DNA of 64,000 nucleotides, taken from the NCBI RefSeq assembly GCF_015679325.1, contig NZ_JADPVI010000001.1:1240001-1304000 (forward strand), written 5' to 3'. How positions within the stretch are numbered: the first letter of the stretch is position 1; each line of letters starts with the position of its first letter. The notes under the pieces were generated by a model, which was not told the DNA's origin, did not search any database, and was given only the letters and a program-made list of their open reading frames with translations. Below, piece by piece: positions 49,851 through 58,802 of the stretch. This stretch comes from Kaistella gelatinilytica (GTDB taxonomy: Bacteria > Bacteroidota > Bacteroidia > Flavobacteriales > Weeksellaceae). A program made the position numbers and the translations under genes.

Positions 49851-50444
49851 ATGAAAAATTTACTATTAAAAAGATTTCAATACTATAAAGATCTGGGAGA
49901 TAAAACCTTTGATCAGCTCAATGATGATCAGGTTTTGTGGCAGTTTAACGCAGAAAGCAATTCGATTGCAACAATAGTAAAACATATTTCCGGCAACATG
50001 ATTTCGCGCTGGACCAATTTTCTTACAGAAGATGGCGAAAAAGAATGGAGAGATCGGGATGCAGAGTTTGAAAACGACATCCATTCAAAAACTGAAATGC
50101 TTCAGATCTGGGAAAAAGGCTGGAATGTTTTAATGGATGCTTTAAGTCAAATCAATGAGGAAAATATAAATTCTACTATTTATATCCGGCGTGAGAAGCA
50201 TTCGGTTTTAGATGCGCTTCTGCGTCAATTAGCGCATTATCCTTACCATATTGGACAAATTATTTATGTGGCTAAAATGTTACAAAATGAAAGCTGGAAA
50301 ACGCTTTCTATCGCCAGAAATAAATCTCATGAATACACGACTGAACTTTTAAAAAAACAATCAGTTGGTGATATTCAGGAAAATTCTTCACCCGTTTGTT
50401 ACGCAAAAAGCGATGAAGTTCGTGATGAATACAAAATAGAATGA
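49851..50444 (+). CDS. DinB-superfamily protein (DUF1572-like)
   Basis: The 197-residue protein has the DinB four-helix pattern: MKNLLLKRFQYYKDLGDK, NSIATIVKHISGNMISRW with the first candidate metal His, and LLRQLAHYPYHIGQIIYVAKM carrying two further histidines. DUF1572 proteins are small metal-binding enzymes of unknown substrate. A separate DinB-superfamily protein, DUF1569, is encoded at 6023-6478. The gene ends about 80 bp before mtaB. Confidence 0.88.
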   Translation: MKNLLLKRFQYYKDLGDKTFDQLNDDQVLWQFNAESNSIATIVKHISGNMISRWTNFLTEDGEKEWRDRDAEFENDIHSKTEMLQIWEKGWNVLMDALSQINEENINSTIYIRREKHSVLDALLRQLAHYPYHIGQIIYVAKMLQNESWKTLSIARNKSHEYTTELLKKQSVGDIQENSSPVCYAKSDEVRDEYKIE

Positions 50445-50492
50445 GTTCTAAAATGAAGGTCAACGAATTATTTTTTGAAATTTTGAATTCCT

Positions 50493-50500
50493 TATCTTTG
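50493..50500 (+). promoter_or_regulatory. -7 promoter box of mtaB
   Basis: TATCTTTG fits TAnnTTTG and lies about 22 bases before the TTG start codon of mtaB. A TTTG at 50474-50477 is 15 bases upstream, closer than the usual 17-23. Confidence 0.55.
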
Positions 50501-50522
50501 CAGTCTTAAATTTTTTATCAAA

Positions 50523-51872
50523 TTGAATTCACTTCACTCAAAAACGGCTGCTTTTCATACTCTTGGCTGTAAATTAAATTTTGCAGAAACCTCAACAATT
50601 GCCCGACAATTAACCGGGGCAGGTTACGAAAAAGTAAGTTTCGATGATAAAGCAAATGTTTATGTCATCAACACCTGTTCGGTTACAGAAAATGCAGACC
50701 GAGAATGTAAGCTTCACGTGAAGCGAGCTATGAAGGCTAATCCAGAAGGTTTAGTAGTTATTTTAGGATGTTATGCGCAGTTGAAACCGGAAGAAATCTC
50801 GGCAATTGAAGGCGTAGATCTGGTTTTAGGAGCGAAAGAAAAATTTAATATCCTGAGTTATCTGGAAGATCTGCAGAAAACCGAAAGCCACGGGATCATT
50901 CATTCCTGCGAAATTGATGAAGCAGATTTCTTTATCGGAAGTTATTCGATCGGAGACCGAACCAGAGCATTTTTAAAAGTTCAGGATGGTTGCGATTATA
51001 AATGTACGTATTGCACGATTCCTTTAGCACGTGGAATTTCGCGTTCTGACACCATCGAAAGTGTCGTACAAAATGCCAAAGAAATTGCAGCGAAAGGCAT
51101 TAAAGAAATCGTTTTAACCGGTGTAAATATCGGTGATTACGGCAAAGGTGAATTTGGAAATAAAAAACACGAACATACTTTTCTGGATTTAATTTCAAAT
51201 TTAAATAAGGTCGAAGGAATTGAAAGAATTCGGATTTCCTCCATCGAGCCTAATTTATTGAAAGATGAAAGCATCGATCTGGTGGCTCAAAGCAAAAGTT
51301 TTGTTCCGCATTTTCACATGCCGCTGCAAAGTGGAAGCGATGATTTGCTGAAGAAAATGAAACGCCGATATTTGACTTCACTCTATCAAAACAGAATTAA
51401 TAAAATACATGAAGTAATGCCCGATTGCTGCATCGGCGTTGATGTGATTGTGGGATTTCCGGGAGAAACAGAAGAAAAATTTTTAGAAACCTATAATTTC
51501 CTGAATCAATTACCCATCAGTTATTTACACGTTTTTACTTATTCTGAACGAGAAAATACCGAAGCTGCAGAAATGGAAGGAGTTGTTCCAATTCCGGAAA
51601 GAAAACGACGCAACAAAATGCTCAGAATTCTGTCGGAGAAAAAGAAAATGGCATTTTACCAGACTCAGGTCGGGAAAACTCTACCAGTTCTTTGGGAACA
51701 CGAAAATAAAAACGGAATGATGTTCGGGTTTACAGAAAATTATGTTCGGGTACAAAAACCTTTTAACATTCATTCGGTGAATCAAATTGAACATGTTGAA
51801 CTCCAAAAAATTCAGGAAGACGGAAGCGTATCAATTGGTTTAAGTTTCGATAAGTTTCTGGAAAAAGTTTAG
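50523..51872 (+). CDS. mtaB: tRNA t6A37 methylthiotransferase MtaB
   Basis: The 449-residue radical-SAM enzyme adds a methylthio group to N6-threonylcarbamoyladenosine at position 37 of tRNA. The first iron-sulfur cluster binds in the UPF0004 domain (FHTLGCKLNFAET, NTCSVTENADRECK, ILGCYAQL). The radical SAM motif is VQDGCDYKCTYCTIPLARG, a CxxxCxxC. A TRAM domain ends the protein. The start is TTG at 50523; no in-frame ATG lies upstream, and the TAnnTTTG box sits just before it. Confidence 0.95.
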   Translation: MNSLHSKTAAFHTLGCKLNFAETSTIARQLTGAGYEKVSFDDKANVYVINTCSVTENADRECKLHVKRAMKANPEGLVVILGCYAQLKPEEISAIEGVDLVLGAKEKFNILSYLEDLQKTESHGIIHSCEIDEADFFIGSYSIGDRTRAFLKVQDGCDYKCTYCTIPLARGISRSDTIESVVQNAKEIAAKGIKEIVLTGVNIGDYGKGEFGNKKHEHTFLDLISNLNKVEGIERIRISSIEPNLLKDESIDLVAQSKSFVPHFHMPLQSGSDDLLKKMKRRYLTSLYQNRINKIHEVMPDCCIGVDVIVGFPGETEEKFLETYNFLNQLPISYLHVFTYSERENTEAAEMEGVVPIPERKRRNKMLRILSEKKKMAFYQTQVGKTLPVLWEHENKNGMMFGFTENYVRVQKPFNIHSVNQIEHVELQKIQEDGSVSIGLSFDKFLEKV

Positions 51873-51906
51873 TATTTTCAAAAAGGAATGCAATTAAAAT
51901 AATGAA

Positions 51907-51934
51907 AAACACCGCTGAAGTGCGGTGTTTTTTT
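51907..51934 (+). terminator. Rho-independent terminator of mtaB
   Basis: AAACACCGC and GCGGTGTTT form a nine-base-pair stem around TGAAGT, followed by seven T. Confidence 0.9.
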
Positions 51935-52026
51935 ATGCATATTATTAATGACTGCAAAGCTCTCTGCCTTTTTTAATGAGGAGAAAATCGTAATAATAAA
52001 AATTTGAGTTACAAAGTCATTGACTT

Positions 52027-52179
52027 TTATTTACCAGGTACGTCTTCGCCTACATTCATTTCACTAAGCAATTCGGGAAAGTACATCAAAAGGATAAAAT
52101 AGAAAATAATTAATAAAACAATGATTAAAACTGAGCCAATAACAAGCGGTCCCGGTGTATTTTTTTTTGAAGATTCCAT
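52027..52179 (-). CDS. Small single-pass membrane protein
   Basis: From the ATG at 52179 the protein has 50 residues; an in-frame ATG ten codons upstream is also possible. It has a polar basic N-terminus (MESSKKNTPG), one long hydrophobic helix (residues about 13-34) and an acidic end (SEMNVGEDVPGK). No family is known to me. The single-helix plan and clean codons make a real small membrane protein likely, possibly a subunit or regulator of a larger complex, but there is no functional evidence. Confidence 0.5.
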   Translation of the reverse strand: MESSKKNTPGPLVIGSVLIIVLLIIFYFILLMYFPELLSEMNVGEDVPGK

Positions 52180-52234
52180 CACTTTATAGTTTGGTGTGTT
52201 ATCTTTCAAGGAGCTATTTTTGTGCCATTAAAAA

Positions 52235-52849
52235 CTAGTGGTGATAAACATCCTCATACATGACGCCGGCTTCAATTCTGATGGGTAAAAAGTTGACTTC
52301 AGGCACTATTGGGCAATTATAATCGTACGCATTATATGCACAGAACGGTTGATAGGATTGATTGAAATCGATGATTATTTCTCCGGCTTCAGGTATTCTT
52401 AAATCGAGATATTTACCACCACCATAAGTTTCTTCTCCATTTGTTTCATCCCGAAAAGGAAGAAATAAATAATCTTCGAAACCTTCTTTTTTGATCAAAT
52501 TTAAACTTTGATAAACAGCTAAAGTGTAGGCTTGTCCGTCCAGATAAAAAGTGGCTTTCCCAAATTCGATGTAAGGTTGAGTTCGTCCCGATGAAGTTGG
52601 AAGTTCGAAAGCCGTTGCATTTTCGGTCTTCGTAAATTTTGCTTTAACACGGTATTTTAAGTCAACAGGAAAGAAAGGATGTCTTTTGAAACTGGTGAAA
52701 TTACTTCCTCTTAAGGGTGTTTCCTTTGGGTTTTTATATTCAGCATTCAACTCATCCTGGAATTTTTTAATAGCAGATATTTCTTTTTTCTGTGCTGAAG
52801 AAAAGGTTGATATTAATAGAGATAGCAAGATCAAAAGATAATTTTTCAT
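52235..52849 (-). CDS. Secreted DUF1684 protein
   Basis: The 204-residue protein has a signal peptide (ending STFSSAQ) and the DUF1684 core: PLRGSNFTSFKRHPFFPVD, AKATFYLDGQAYTLAVYQSL in its local form, YLFLPFRDETNGEETYGGG, and YQPFCAYNAYDYNCPIVP near the C-terminus, where two cysteines follow the conserved Asn-Pro-like segment. The function of the family is unknown; a periplasmic, possibly thiol-containing or calcium-binding role is only a guess. The start overlaps the stop codon of the lipoprotein gene at 52846-53322, so the two are co-translated. Confidence 0.86.
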   Translation of the reverse strand: MKNYLLILLSLLISTFSSAQKKEISAIKKFQDELNAEYKNPKETPLRGSNFTSFKRHPFFPVDLKYRVKAKFTKTENATAFELPTSSGRTQPYIEFGKATFYLDGQAYTLAVYQSLNLIKKEGFEDYLFLPFRDETNGEETYGGGKYLDLRIPEAGEIIIDFNQSYQPFCAYNAYDYNCPIVPEVNFLPIRIEAGVMYEDVYHH

Positions 52850-53322
52850 TTTTTGTAATATTTTTTCCGAACGGTTTCGTAATAATTTTCATCTGTGGAA
52901 ATGTAGAAAGGAAGCTCGACATAATTCTGATCGCGATACATTCCGAGATGAAGATAATACTGCCTTTGAATTTTTTCCTGCTTGATCTTAAAATTAAAAA
53001 CATCAAGAAAGTTCTTTGGCGAATTTGGAGTATGTACAGAAACTAATTTCTCGACCGTGCCTTTCCCGTTGATCCGGTCGATCCTTTCGCAGGTTTTTTT
53101 TATAGAATCAGAAGAAAGTTTAAGCTGAAATCTTTTAGAAATATTAAATCCTGCAATTTCCGAATAGTCTTTATTACTGCATTTTTTAAGAAATGTTTCG
53201 GCAAAGTTCTGTGCGATCTGCTTTCTTTCTAAACCAATAGAACTTAGCGAAACCGCACTGTTACGGGAATTACAATTAACCAAAAATAAAGACAGGAGAA
53301 GAAGTAAGTAATTTTGTTTCAT
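52846..53322 (-). CDS. Small lipoprotein of unknown function
   Basis: The 158-residue protein has a signal with lipobox LVNC near residue 17. The mature part is alpha-plus-beta with a charged C-terminus (YYETVRKKYYKK). I recognise no family. It ends inside the start of the DUF1684 gene by four bases and lies 2 bp after the hypothetical gene at 53325, so three small genes form one transcript. Its job is presumably in the envelope, as with the other members of this run. Confidence 0.7.
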   Translation of the reverse strand: MKQNYLLLLLSLFLVNCNSRNSAVSLSSIGLERKQIAQNFAETFLKKCSNKDYSEIAGFNISKRFQLKLSSDSIKKTCERIDRINGKGTVEKLVSVHTPNSPKNFLDVFNFKIKQEKIQRQYYLHLGMYRDQNYVELPFYISTDENYYETVRKKYYKK

Positions 53323-53324
53323 AT

Positions 53325-53714
53325 TTAAGTAAGCTTAACCCGGTAAACATCTGTACCGTTTCTTTTGATATTTTTCACATGAAAACCACCTTCTTCGGGA
53401 ATCACTTCCTGCAGATCAAAAGTTTTGCAGTCTTTGGGCAAACCCGTAAATACAAGCGTAAACCAAAAATCTTTGAATGGCGGAACCTCCGTCCAGTAAG
53501 GGAAAAGCGAAATGTTTTCGTGATGGATCAAACTGCTTCGATGCGCTAAAGAATCATCGATCAAAAAAGTAGAACTCCATATTCTGATCAAACTGCCTTC
53601 AAAATAAGTTGCTGGAAAACAGCAGTGCACAATTACCTGCTTTTCTTCCTCCACCTTTGGCTGAAGCGCTTGCAGTACTTCCTGTATAATTTCAGGTTTG
53701 GTGATGGTTGCCAT
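53325..53714 (-). CDS. Conserved hypothetical cytoplasmic protein
   Basis: The 129-residue protein has no signal peptide or membrane segment. It contains an HCCFPATYFEGSLIRIW segment, SLAHRSSLIHHENISLFPYW with several histidines, and a C-terminal beta part (GGFHVKNIKRNGTDVYRVKL). The histidines and cysteines could bind a metal, but I see no matching family. It leads the small-gene run and is separated from mqo by 80 bp with an inverted repeat. Confidence 0.68.
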   Translation of the reverse strand: MATITKPEIIQEVLQALQPKVEEEKQVIVHCCFPATYFEGSLIRIWSSTFLIDDSLAHRSSLIHHENISLFPYWTEVPPFKDFWFTLVFTGLPKDCKTFDLQEVIPEEGGFHVKNIKRNGTDVYRVKLT

Positions 53715-53740
53715 TTTGTTGATCAGTAATCGATAATAAA

Positions 53741-53780
53741 TAATGAGTAATAAAGTTTTCAGATTGCTTATTACCCATTA
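53741..53780. repeat. AT-rich inverted repeat upstream of the small-gene run
   Basis: TAATGAGTAATAA (53741-53753) and TTATTACCCATTA (53768-53780) are complementary at 12 of 13 positions. The arms are related to the hairpin between grpE and dnaJ. Confidence 0.6.
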
Positions 53781-53794
53781 ATCATTGCTTATTT

Positions 53795-55300
53795 TTAATA
53801 TTCCAGTTCTAATTTTTCTTTCGTGTAATTTCTTACTTTTTCTGCGAGATCATTATTTTCAGATAATTTTTGACCGTAAGACGGAATAATTTCCAGAAGT
53901 TTTTCCTTCCATTCATTTTCCAGTTTCTCGGGGAAACATTTTTCAATGACCTGCATCATGGCAAAAACCGCTGTAGAAGCACCGGGAGAAGCGCCTAAAA
54001 GTGAGGCGATCGTTCCATTTTTGTTGACCACGACTTCTGTCCCAAATTCTAATTTTCCGCCCAGCTTATCATCTTTTTTAATGATCTGAACACGTTGTCC
54101 CGCAATTTTTAATTCCCAGTCTTCCTCGTTCGCATCTTTTACAAACTCCCTCAAATGTTGAATTCTTTGCGCTTTCGTCATGGCAACCTGTCGAACCAAA
54201 TACTGCGTTAAAGGCAAATTATGCCACCAAGCTCCGAAGAGAGAGCGAATATTTTTAAAGTTGACACTTTCCGGAAGATCAAGATAACTGCCTTCCTTCA
54301 AAAATTTGGTAGAAAAACCAGCAAAAGGACCAAACAGAAGTGCTTTCTTACCATCAATAATTCGTAGATCCAGGTGTGGAACGCTCATTGGTGGTGCATC
54401 AACCGTTGCCTGCGTATAAACTTTTGCATGATGTTGCGCTATTAATTCAGGATTATAGGTAACGAGCCATTCCCCAGAAACCGGAAAACCGCCGTATCCT
54501 GCACTTTCAGGAATATCTGAACTGTCGAGAAGTGGCAATGCGTAACCTCCGGCGCCAATAAAAACGAAATCTGCATGCACATCTTGCTTATGATTATGAA
54601 GGCGGTCTTTAATTTTTATATTCCAGCTTCCATCTGCCAAAAGGTCTAAATCTTTTGCTTCATGGTAGAGGAAAATTTCTACGTTGGATCCATCCGCCAG
54701 AAATCTGCCCATTTTTCTCGTTAATGTTCCGAAATTCACATCGGTTCCTAAATCCATTTTCGTTGCAGCTAGAACTTCATTATCTTTCCTTTTGCTCATG
54801 ATCAGCGGAATCCATTCTCTGAGCTGGTCATGATCGGTAGAAAATTTCATCCCTTTGAAAAGGTTTGATGTTATCATTTTCTCATGACGTTTCCTTAAAA
54901 ATTCAGAATCACTTTTCCCAAAAACCAAACTCATGTGTGGACAGGAATTAATGAAATTTTTTGGCTCCTGGATATAATTTTTTTCAAGGAGATAAGACCA
55001 GAACTGTTTTGAAATTTCAAACTGTTCCGCAATATTTTCAGCTTTGGAAATATCGATGCTTCCATCCTCTTTTTCTAAGGTATAATTCAGTTCGCAAAAA
55101 GCAGAATGTCCTGTTCCTGCATTATTCCAGGCTGCAGAACTTTCGCTGGCGAATCTTCCGAGGCGTTCGAAAATCGCAATCTTAAGATTAGAATCAAATT
55201 CGTGGAGAAGTGTTGCGAGTGTGGCACTCATAATTCCGCCGCCGATCAGGACAACATCGTACTTTGGTTTTGGAGTTCTTTTGGTAAGGAAATCGGGCAT
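53795..55300 (-). CDS. mqo: Malate:quinone oxidoreductase
   Basis: The 501-residue peripheral membrane flavoprotein oxidises malate to oxaloacetate and passes electrons to the quinone pool, bypassing NAD-linked malate dehydrogenase. The FAD-binding motif is DVVLIGGGIMSATLATLL, and SSAAWNNAGTGHSAFCELNY is the family's signature. The C-terminal FLAGASPGAS-like segment is present as LLGASPGASTAVFAM. No other TCA-cycle genes are adjacent. It lies 38 bp downstream of the hemolysin-III gene on the same strand. Confidence 0.96.
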   Translation of the reverse strand: MPDFLTKRTPKPKYDVVLIGGGIMSATLATLLHEFDSNLKIAIFERLGRFASESSAAWNNAGTGHSAFCELNYTLEKEDGSIDISKAENIAEQFEISKQFWSYLLEKNYIQEPKNFINSCPHMSLVFGKSDSEFLRKRHEKMITSNLFKGMKFSTDHDQLREWIPLIMSKRKDNEVLAATKMDLGTDVNFGTLTRKMGRFLADGSNVEIFLYHEAKDLDLLADGSWNIKIKDRLHNHKQDVHADFVFIGAGGYALPLLDSSDIPESAGYGGFPVSGEWLVTYNPELIAQHHAKVYTQATVDAPPMSVPHLDLRIIDGKKALLFGPFAGFSTKFLKEGSYLDLPESVNFKNIRSLFGAWWHNLPLTQYLVRQVAMTKAQRIQHLREFVKDANEEDWELKIAGQRVQIIKKDDKLGGKLEFGTEVVVNKNGTIASLLGASPGASTAVFAMMQVIEKCFPEKLENEWKEKLLEIIPSYGQKLSENNDLAEKVRNYTKEKLELEY

Positions 55301-55337
55301 ATTGATAATTTAGAATTACGAATTTCGATAAAAGTTT

Positions 55338-56015
55338 TTAAATATGCGTCGCAGAAAGCGGAACTACATAAAAATAAACAGAGATAAAATGGCAGAACGT
55401 TCCAAGCAAAACGAAAAGATGGAAGATCGCATGATTCAACTTCAATTTATCAATGCTGTACAAAATTGCGCCTAAAGTATAGGCAACTCCGCCAGAAATC
55501 AGCCATAAAACGCCATTAAAATCAAGTTGCTGCAAAAGACTTTTAAAACTGAAGATGATCAGCCAACCCATTGCAATATAGAGAATGGTCGATAAAATAT
55601 TGAATCTTCCTGTAAAGAAAATTTTAAAGATAATTCCCACGAATGCAATGCTCCAAACAATAGAAAAAATAGTATAACCTTCTGCTCCATTCAGAGAAAC
55701 CAAAACGAACGGCGTATAACTTCCGGCAATTAAAACGTAGATCGCGGCATGGTCGAAAATGTTCATCCGATATCTTATTTTGGGACTTTTTGAATAATGA
55801 TACATGGTCGAAGCTGAATATAACACGATCATGCTCAAACCAAAAACAGGAAAGCTGATCATCGCCCAAACATTTTCCAGATCAATTGCACGAAAAATCA
55901 ATAAAACCATCGCGAGCACACTCATCAGCAAACCGATAAAATGGGACCAGACATTCAACTTTTCTTCTAAAGCTGAATAAGTATGAATGGTATATTGTTT
56001 TTCAGTTTTCATCAA
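55338..56015 (-). CDS. Hemolysin III / PAQR-family membrane protein
   Basis: The 225-residue protein has seven predicted helices and the family motifs NVWSHFIGLLMSVLAMVLL with a His, TMYHYSKSPKIRYRMNIFDH with Ser, His and Asp, and the C-terminal HAIFHLFVLLGTFCHFISVY with further His ligands. These form the zinc site common to PAQR/TrhA proteins. TrhA-type proteins influence membrane-lipid homeostasis; the old name hemolysin is not supported by function. The start overlaps the stop of gpsA by four bases (ATGA), so the two are translationally coupled. Confidence 0.9.
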   Translation of the reverse strand: MMKTEKQYTIHTYSALEEKLNVWSHFIGLLMSVLAMVLLIFRAIDLENVWAMISFPVFGLSMIVLYSASTMYHYSKSPKIRYRMNIFDHAAIYVLIAGSYTPFVLVSLNGAEGYTIFSIVWSIAFVGIIFKIFFTGRFNILSTILYIAMGWLIIFSFKSLLQQLDFNGVLWLISGGVAYTLGAILYSIDKLKLNHAIFHLFVLLGTFCHFISVYFYVVPLSATHI

Positions 56016-57019
56016 TTCAATATCGCTGTTAATTTTTTATATTGCTTTTCGGCATTTTTCTCTTCATACAAAATACTGTAAATGATATCGATAATCGGAG
56101 TTTTTAAATTTTTATCTTTGGATGTTTTGTAGATAGAATCTGCGGCATAATAACCTTCAGCAATCATATTCATGGACTGAATCGCAGATTTTACCGTATA
56201 TCCTTTACCAATTAAATTCCCCAAATTTCTATTTCTTGAAAAAAGTGAATATGCGGTTACGAGTAAATCTCCGAGGTAAGCACTTTCATTAACATCTCTG
56301 GGTGTTTCGTGGATTCCTTCTAAAAAAACCTCCATTTCGCGGATCGCATTCGTTACGAAAACTGCCGTGAAGTTATCACCATAACCAAGGCCGCTTGCAA
56401 TTCCGGCTCCGATGGCGTAAATATTTTTCAGGATGGCGCTGTATTCATTCCCCATAACGTCGCAACTGGAGTTTACTTTAATAAAATGCGAGGAAAAAAG
56501 ATCGTGTAGAATCTTTTGATTTTCCGCGGTGGAAGCAATCGTTAAATAAGAAAGTCTTTCCATGGCAACTTCTTCCGCGTGACAAGGTCCTGCGATGACT
56601 GCCTGATCCTTAAAATCTATTTTGAATTCATCATGCAGATAATTCGCAACAACATCATTCACTTTCGGCACGATTCCTTTGATAGCAGAAACAAACATTT
56701 TACCCGAGTAATCGCACGTCATCTTATCTAAACTTTCCGATAAATAAATGGAAGGCGTTGCTAAAACCACAATATCACAGGCTGAAACCAGTTCATTAAC
56801 ATTCGTCGTTATCGCTAAATTTTTAACATTAAAATTGACCGCCGTCAAATAAGTTGGGTTATGGTGACGCAGCTCGATGGCTCCTTTCACAAATTCGTTT
56901 CGAACACACCAGTGCACGACTTTGCAATTTTCGGTGAGCATTTTTACAATAGCTGTTGCAAAACTTCCACTTCCTATTACTCCAACCACTCTATCGTCGA
57001 TTTGATCTTTATTTGCCAT
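56012..57019 (-). CDS. gpsA: NAD(P)-dependent glycerol-3-phosphate dehydrogenase
   Basis: From the ATG at 57019 the protein has 335 residues (the frame extends to 57100, but the extra residues are unrelated to the family). It makes glycerol 3-phosphate from dihydroxyacetone phosphate for phospholipid synthesis. The Rossmann motif VIGSGSFATAIVKML is modified from the common GxGxWGT. VSAIKGIVP, AGPCHAEEVAMERLSYL and LKNIYAIGAGIASGLGYGDN contain the conserved Lys and Asn. It is followed by the PAQR gene. Confidence 0.94.
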   Translation of the reverse strand: MANKDQIDDRVVGVIGSGSFATAIVKMLTENCKVVHWCVRNEFVKGAIELRHHNPTYLTAVNFNVKNLAITTNVNELVSACDIVVLATPSIYLSESLDKMTCDYSGKMFVSAIKGIVPKVNDVVANYLHDEFKIDFKDQAVIAGPCHAEEVAMERLSYLTIASTAENQKILHDLFSSHFIKVNSSCDVMGNEYSAILKNIYAIGAGIASGLGYGDNFTAVFVTNAIREMEVFLEGIHETPRDVNESAYLGDLLVTAYSLFSRNRNLGNLIGKGYTVKSAIQSMNMIAEGYYAADSIYKTSKDKNLKTPIIDIIYSILYEEKNAEKQYKKLTAILN

Positions 57020-57071
57020 AATAATTACTTCAAATACAAAGATACAAATTAGAATCATTTTTAGTGGAAAT

Positions 57072-57097
57072 AAAAAGACACTCGTTGCAGAGTGTCT
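57072..57097 (-). terminator. Rho-independent terminator of the secreted-protein gene
   Basis: AGACACTC pairs with GAGTGTCT around six bases; on the minus strand a T-run follows. It separates the secreted-protein gene from gpsA. Confidence 0.85.
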
Positions 57098-57112
57098 CAT
57101 TTAATTTTCCTT

Positions 57113-58564
57113 TTAGTTACGGCATTCTCCGTATTCTTTTGCGATCTGTATTAAGTTATCAATTTCTCTGATGTTAAAACTGTTATTTTTAATATCAGCA
57201 ACAACAGATTTACAGTCTTTCAGATATTCGGCGAGTCTTGCGCCATCTTTATCCGATGAATTTCGATCTAACATGAGAGCTTTTGGATCCTTGTCGATTT
57301 TAATAACCAATTTTTGCTTTTCAACAGGATCCTGAAAAACAGATATTCCGCGACCTTTATATAACAATTCGTAATAATAGGAATTGTTAAAACTTAAAGA
57401 GTTTAAATTCTGAAGTTTTTTCATGGCTTCTCCTTTCACATCCAAACCATAATAACAAGTTTCGCCTGTGCTTGTTTTCACACAAAACTGCGCTCCTGTA
57501 GAAGCGTTGATTGTTTTGCTTCTCGGCTGATTTTTCTCATTAAGGTATTTCACGATGACAACTTGACCGAACTTATCGGCAACTTCCGTTGGCAAAACCT
57601 CTCCTGTATTATTTACATCTAGCTGCTGGAAATAAACGGTTACGTTCCCTTCTGTTTTTGTACCATTTTTTTCGATAACAAATCCGGGAATTCCATATAA
57701 ATTAACTGAGCGCTGTTTTGCATCATCAATTCTCGCTACTCTTACTTTTTCATTATCATTTTTTGCCTGATGAGCAAGCATATATCCTTCTGCCATTACT
57801 CTAGTCACTAATTCCTGCGCAAAAAATTTGTTGGATGGCGTATACATTTCCTTTGAATTATAAAAGAATTTTTTTCCATCATAAGTATTCACTTCATATT
57901 TACGGTGACCGTCTTTCGATTCTTTTACCGAGGCTACCAACGTTCCGTCTAAATCATAAATAGAAACGCAGCTTTTACTATCAAAAGCACTACACGGAAT
58001 CATATTAATTCTGCCGATAATTTTTGCCGCACTACCAAAAGTACTCGCAATAATTTCGTTCGTATTGGTTATTTTGGGGTTAAAATTTGCGGTTATCCCA
58101 TTTATTTTTGAATTGATCTCTCCTGCATCTGTTTTCGCTTGAACAGCGATATCAGAAAATGTTCCAGTCCCTTTTTCATAGATCTTATCCAATGCATTGG
58201 TATCAATTCCCTGGCTTGTGAATACATTGTATTTTACAGCTAAACCATGCGTTATAATACGTTCTGAATTTAAAGAAGTCACTAAAACTTCATAGGGAAT
58301 TTCGCCTTTTTTAGTACCATCGGCTGATTGCACGATTAAATAATACAGTGGATCGGGAGAAGTAGATTGCATAATTCCTTTAAAATCAACCTGGAAAATT
58401 TTTTCACCATTCAATTTTGAATATTCATAATGATCGCGATAAGGATTTTTCACGATCGCTATTGGAATATTATTTAATAGTACCTGTTCTTTTTTAATTT
58501 TAACATCCTGGGAAAAAATTGTAATTGAGATAAATAGTAAGACAAAAAGTAGCTGTTTCTTCAT
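57113..58564 (-). CDS. Secreted protein of unknown function, about 480 residues
   Basis: From the ATG at 58564 the protein has 483 residues with a signal peptide (MKKQLLFVLLFISITIFSQ). The body has a beta-rich first half (KKEQVLLNNIPIAIVKNPYR and EKIFQVDFKGIMQST) and a helical last third (LAEYLKDCKSVVADIKN, ending with YGECRN). Four or more cysteines are spread through it, for example IPCSAFDSKSCVSIYDLDG, so disulfides are possible. I do not recognise a domain. It is monocistronic, with a 223-bp AT-rich upstream gap that holds nothing else visible. Confidence 0.75.
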   Translation of the reverse strand: MKKQLLFVLLFISITIFSQDVKIKKEQVLLNNIPIAIVKNPYRDHYEYSKLNGEKIFQVDFKGIMQSTSPDPLYYLIVQSADGTKKGEIPYEVLVTSLNSERIITHGLAVKYNVFTSQGIDTNALDKIYEKGTGTFSDIAVQAKTDAGEINSKINGITANFNPKITNTNEIIASTFGSAAKIIGRINMIPCSAFDSKSCVSIYDLDGTLVASVKESKDGHRKYEVNTYDGKKFFYNSKEMYTPSNKFFAQELVTRVMAEGYMLAHQAKNDNEKVRVARIDDAKQRSVNLYGIPGFVIEKNGTKTEGNVTVYFQQLDVNNTGEVLPTEVADKFGQVVIVKYLNEKNQPRSKTINASTGAQFCVKTSTGETCYYGLDVKGEAMKKLQNLNSLSFNNSYYYELLYKGRGISVFQDPVEKQKLVIKIDKDPKALMLDRNSSDKDGARLAEYLKDCKSVVADIKNNSFNIREIDNLIQIAKEYGECRN

Positions 58565-58802
58565 AATTTTTTTTTGCAAGATACAATATTAAACAAAGTA
58601 GAAATCCAAGATATAAAAGACAAAACATTAATAGAAAGAAGATTAAATAAAAGTATTCCATTCGACTTTTGAACAAAAATGAAAGAAATCGTTTAATTAA
58701 ACCTTACGTTAAAGTTTTTATAAAATTAATTACTGAAAGATAATTTTTTATTAGTTTTGCAAACCAAAATTTCATAAAAATTTGTAATTCAACAAGATAA
58801 GA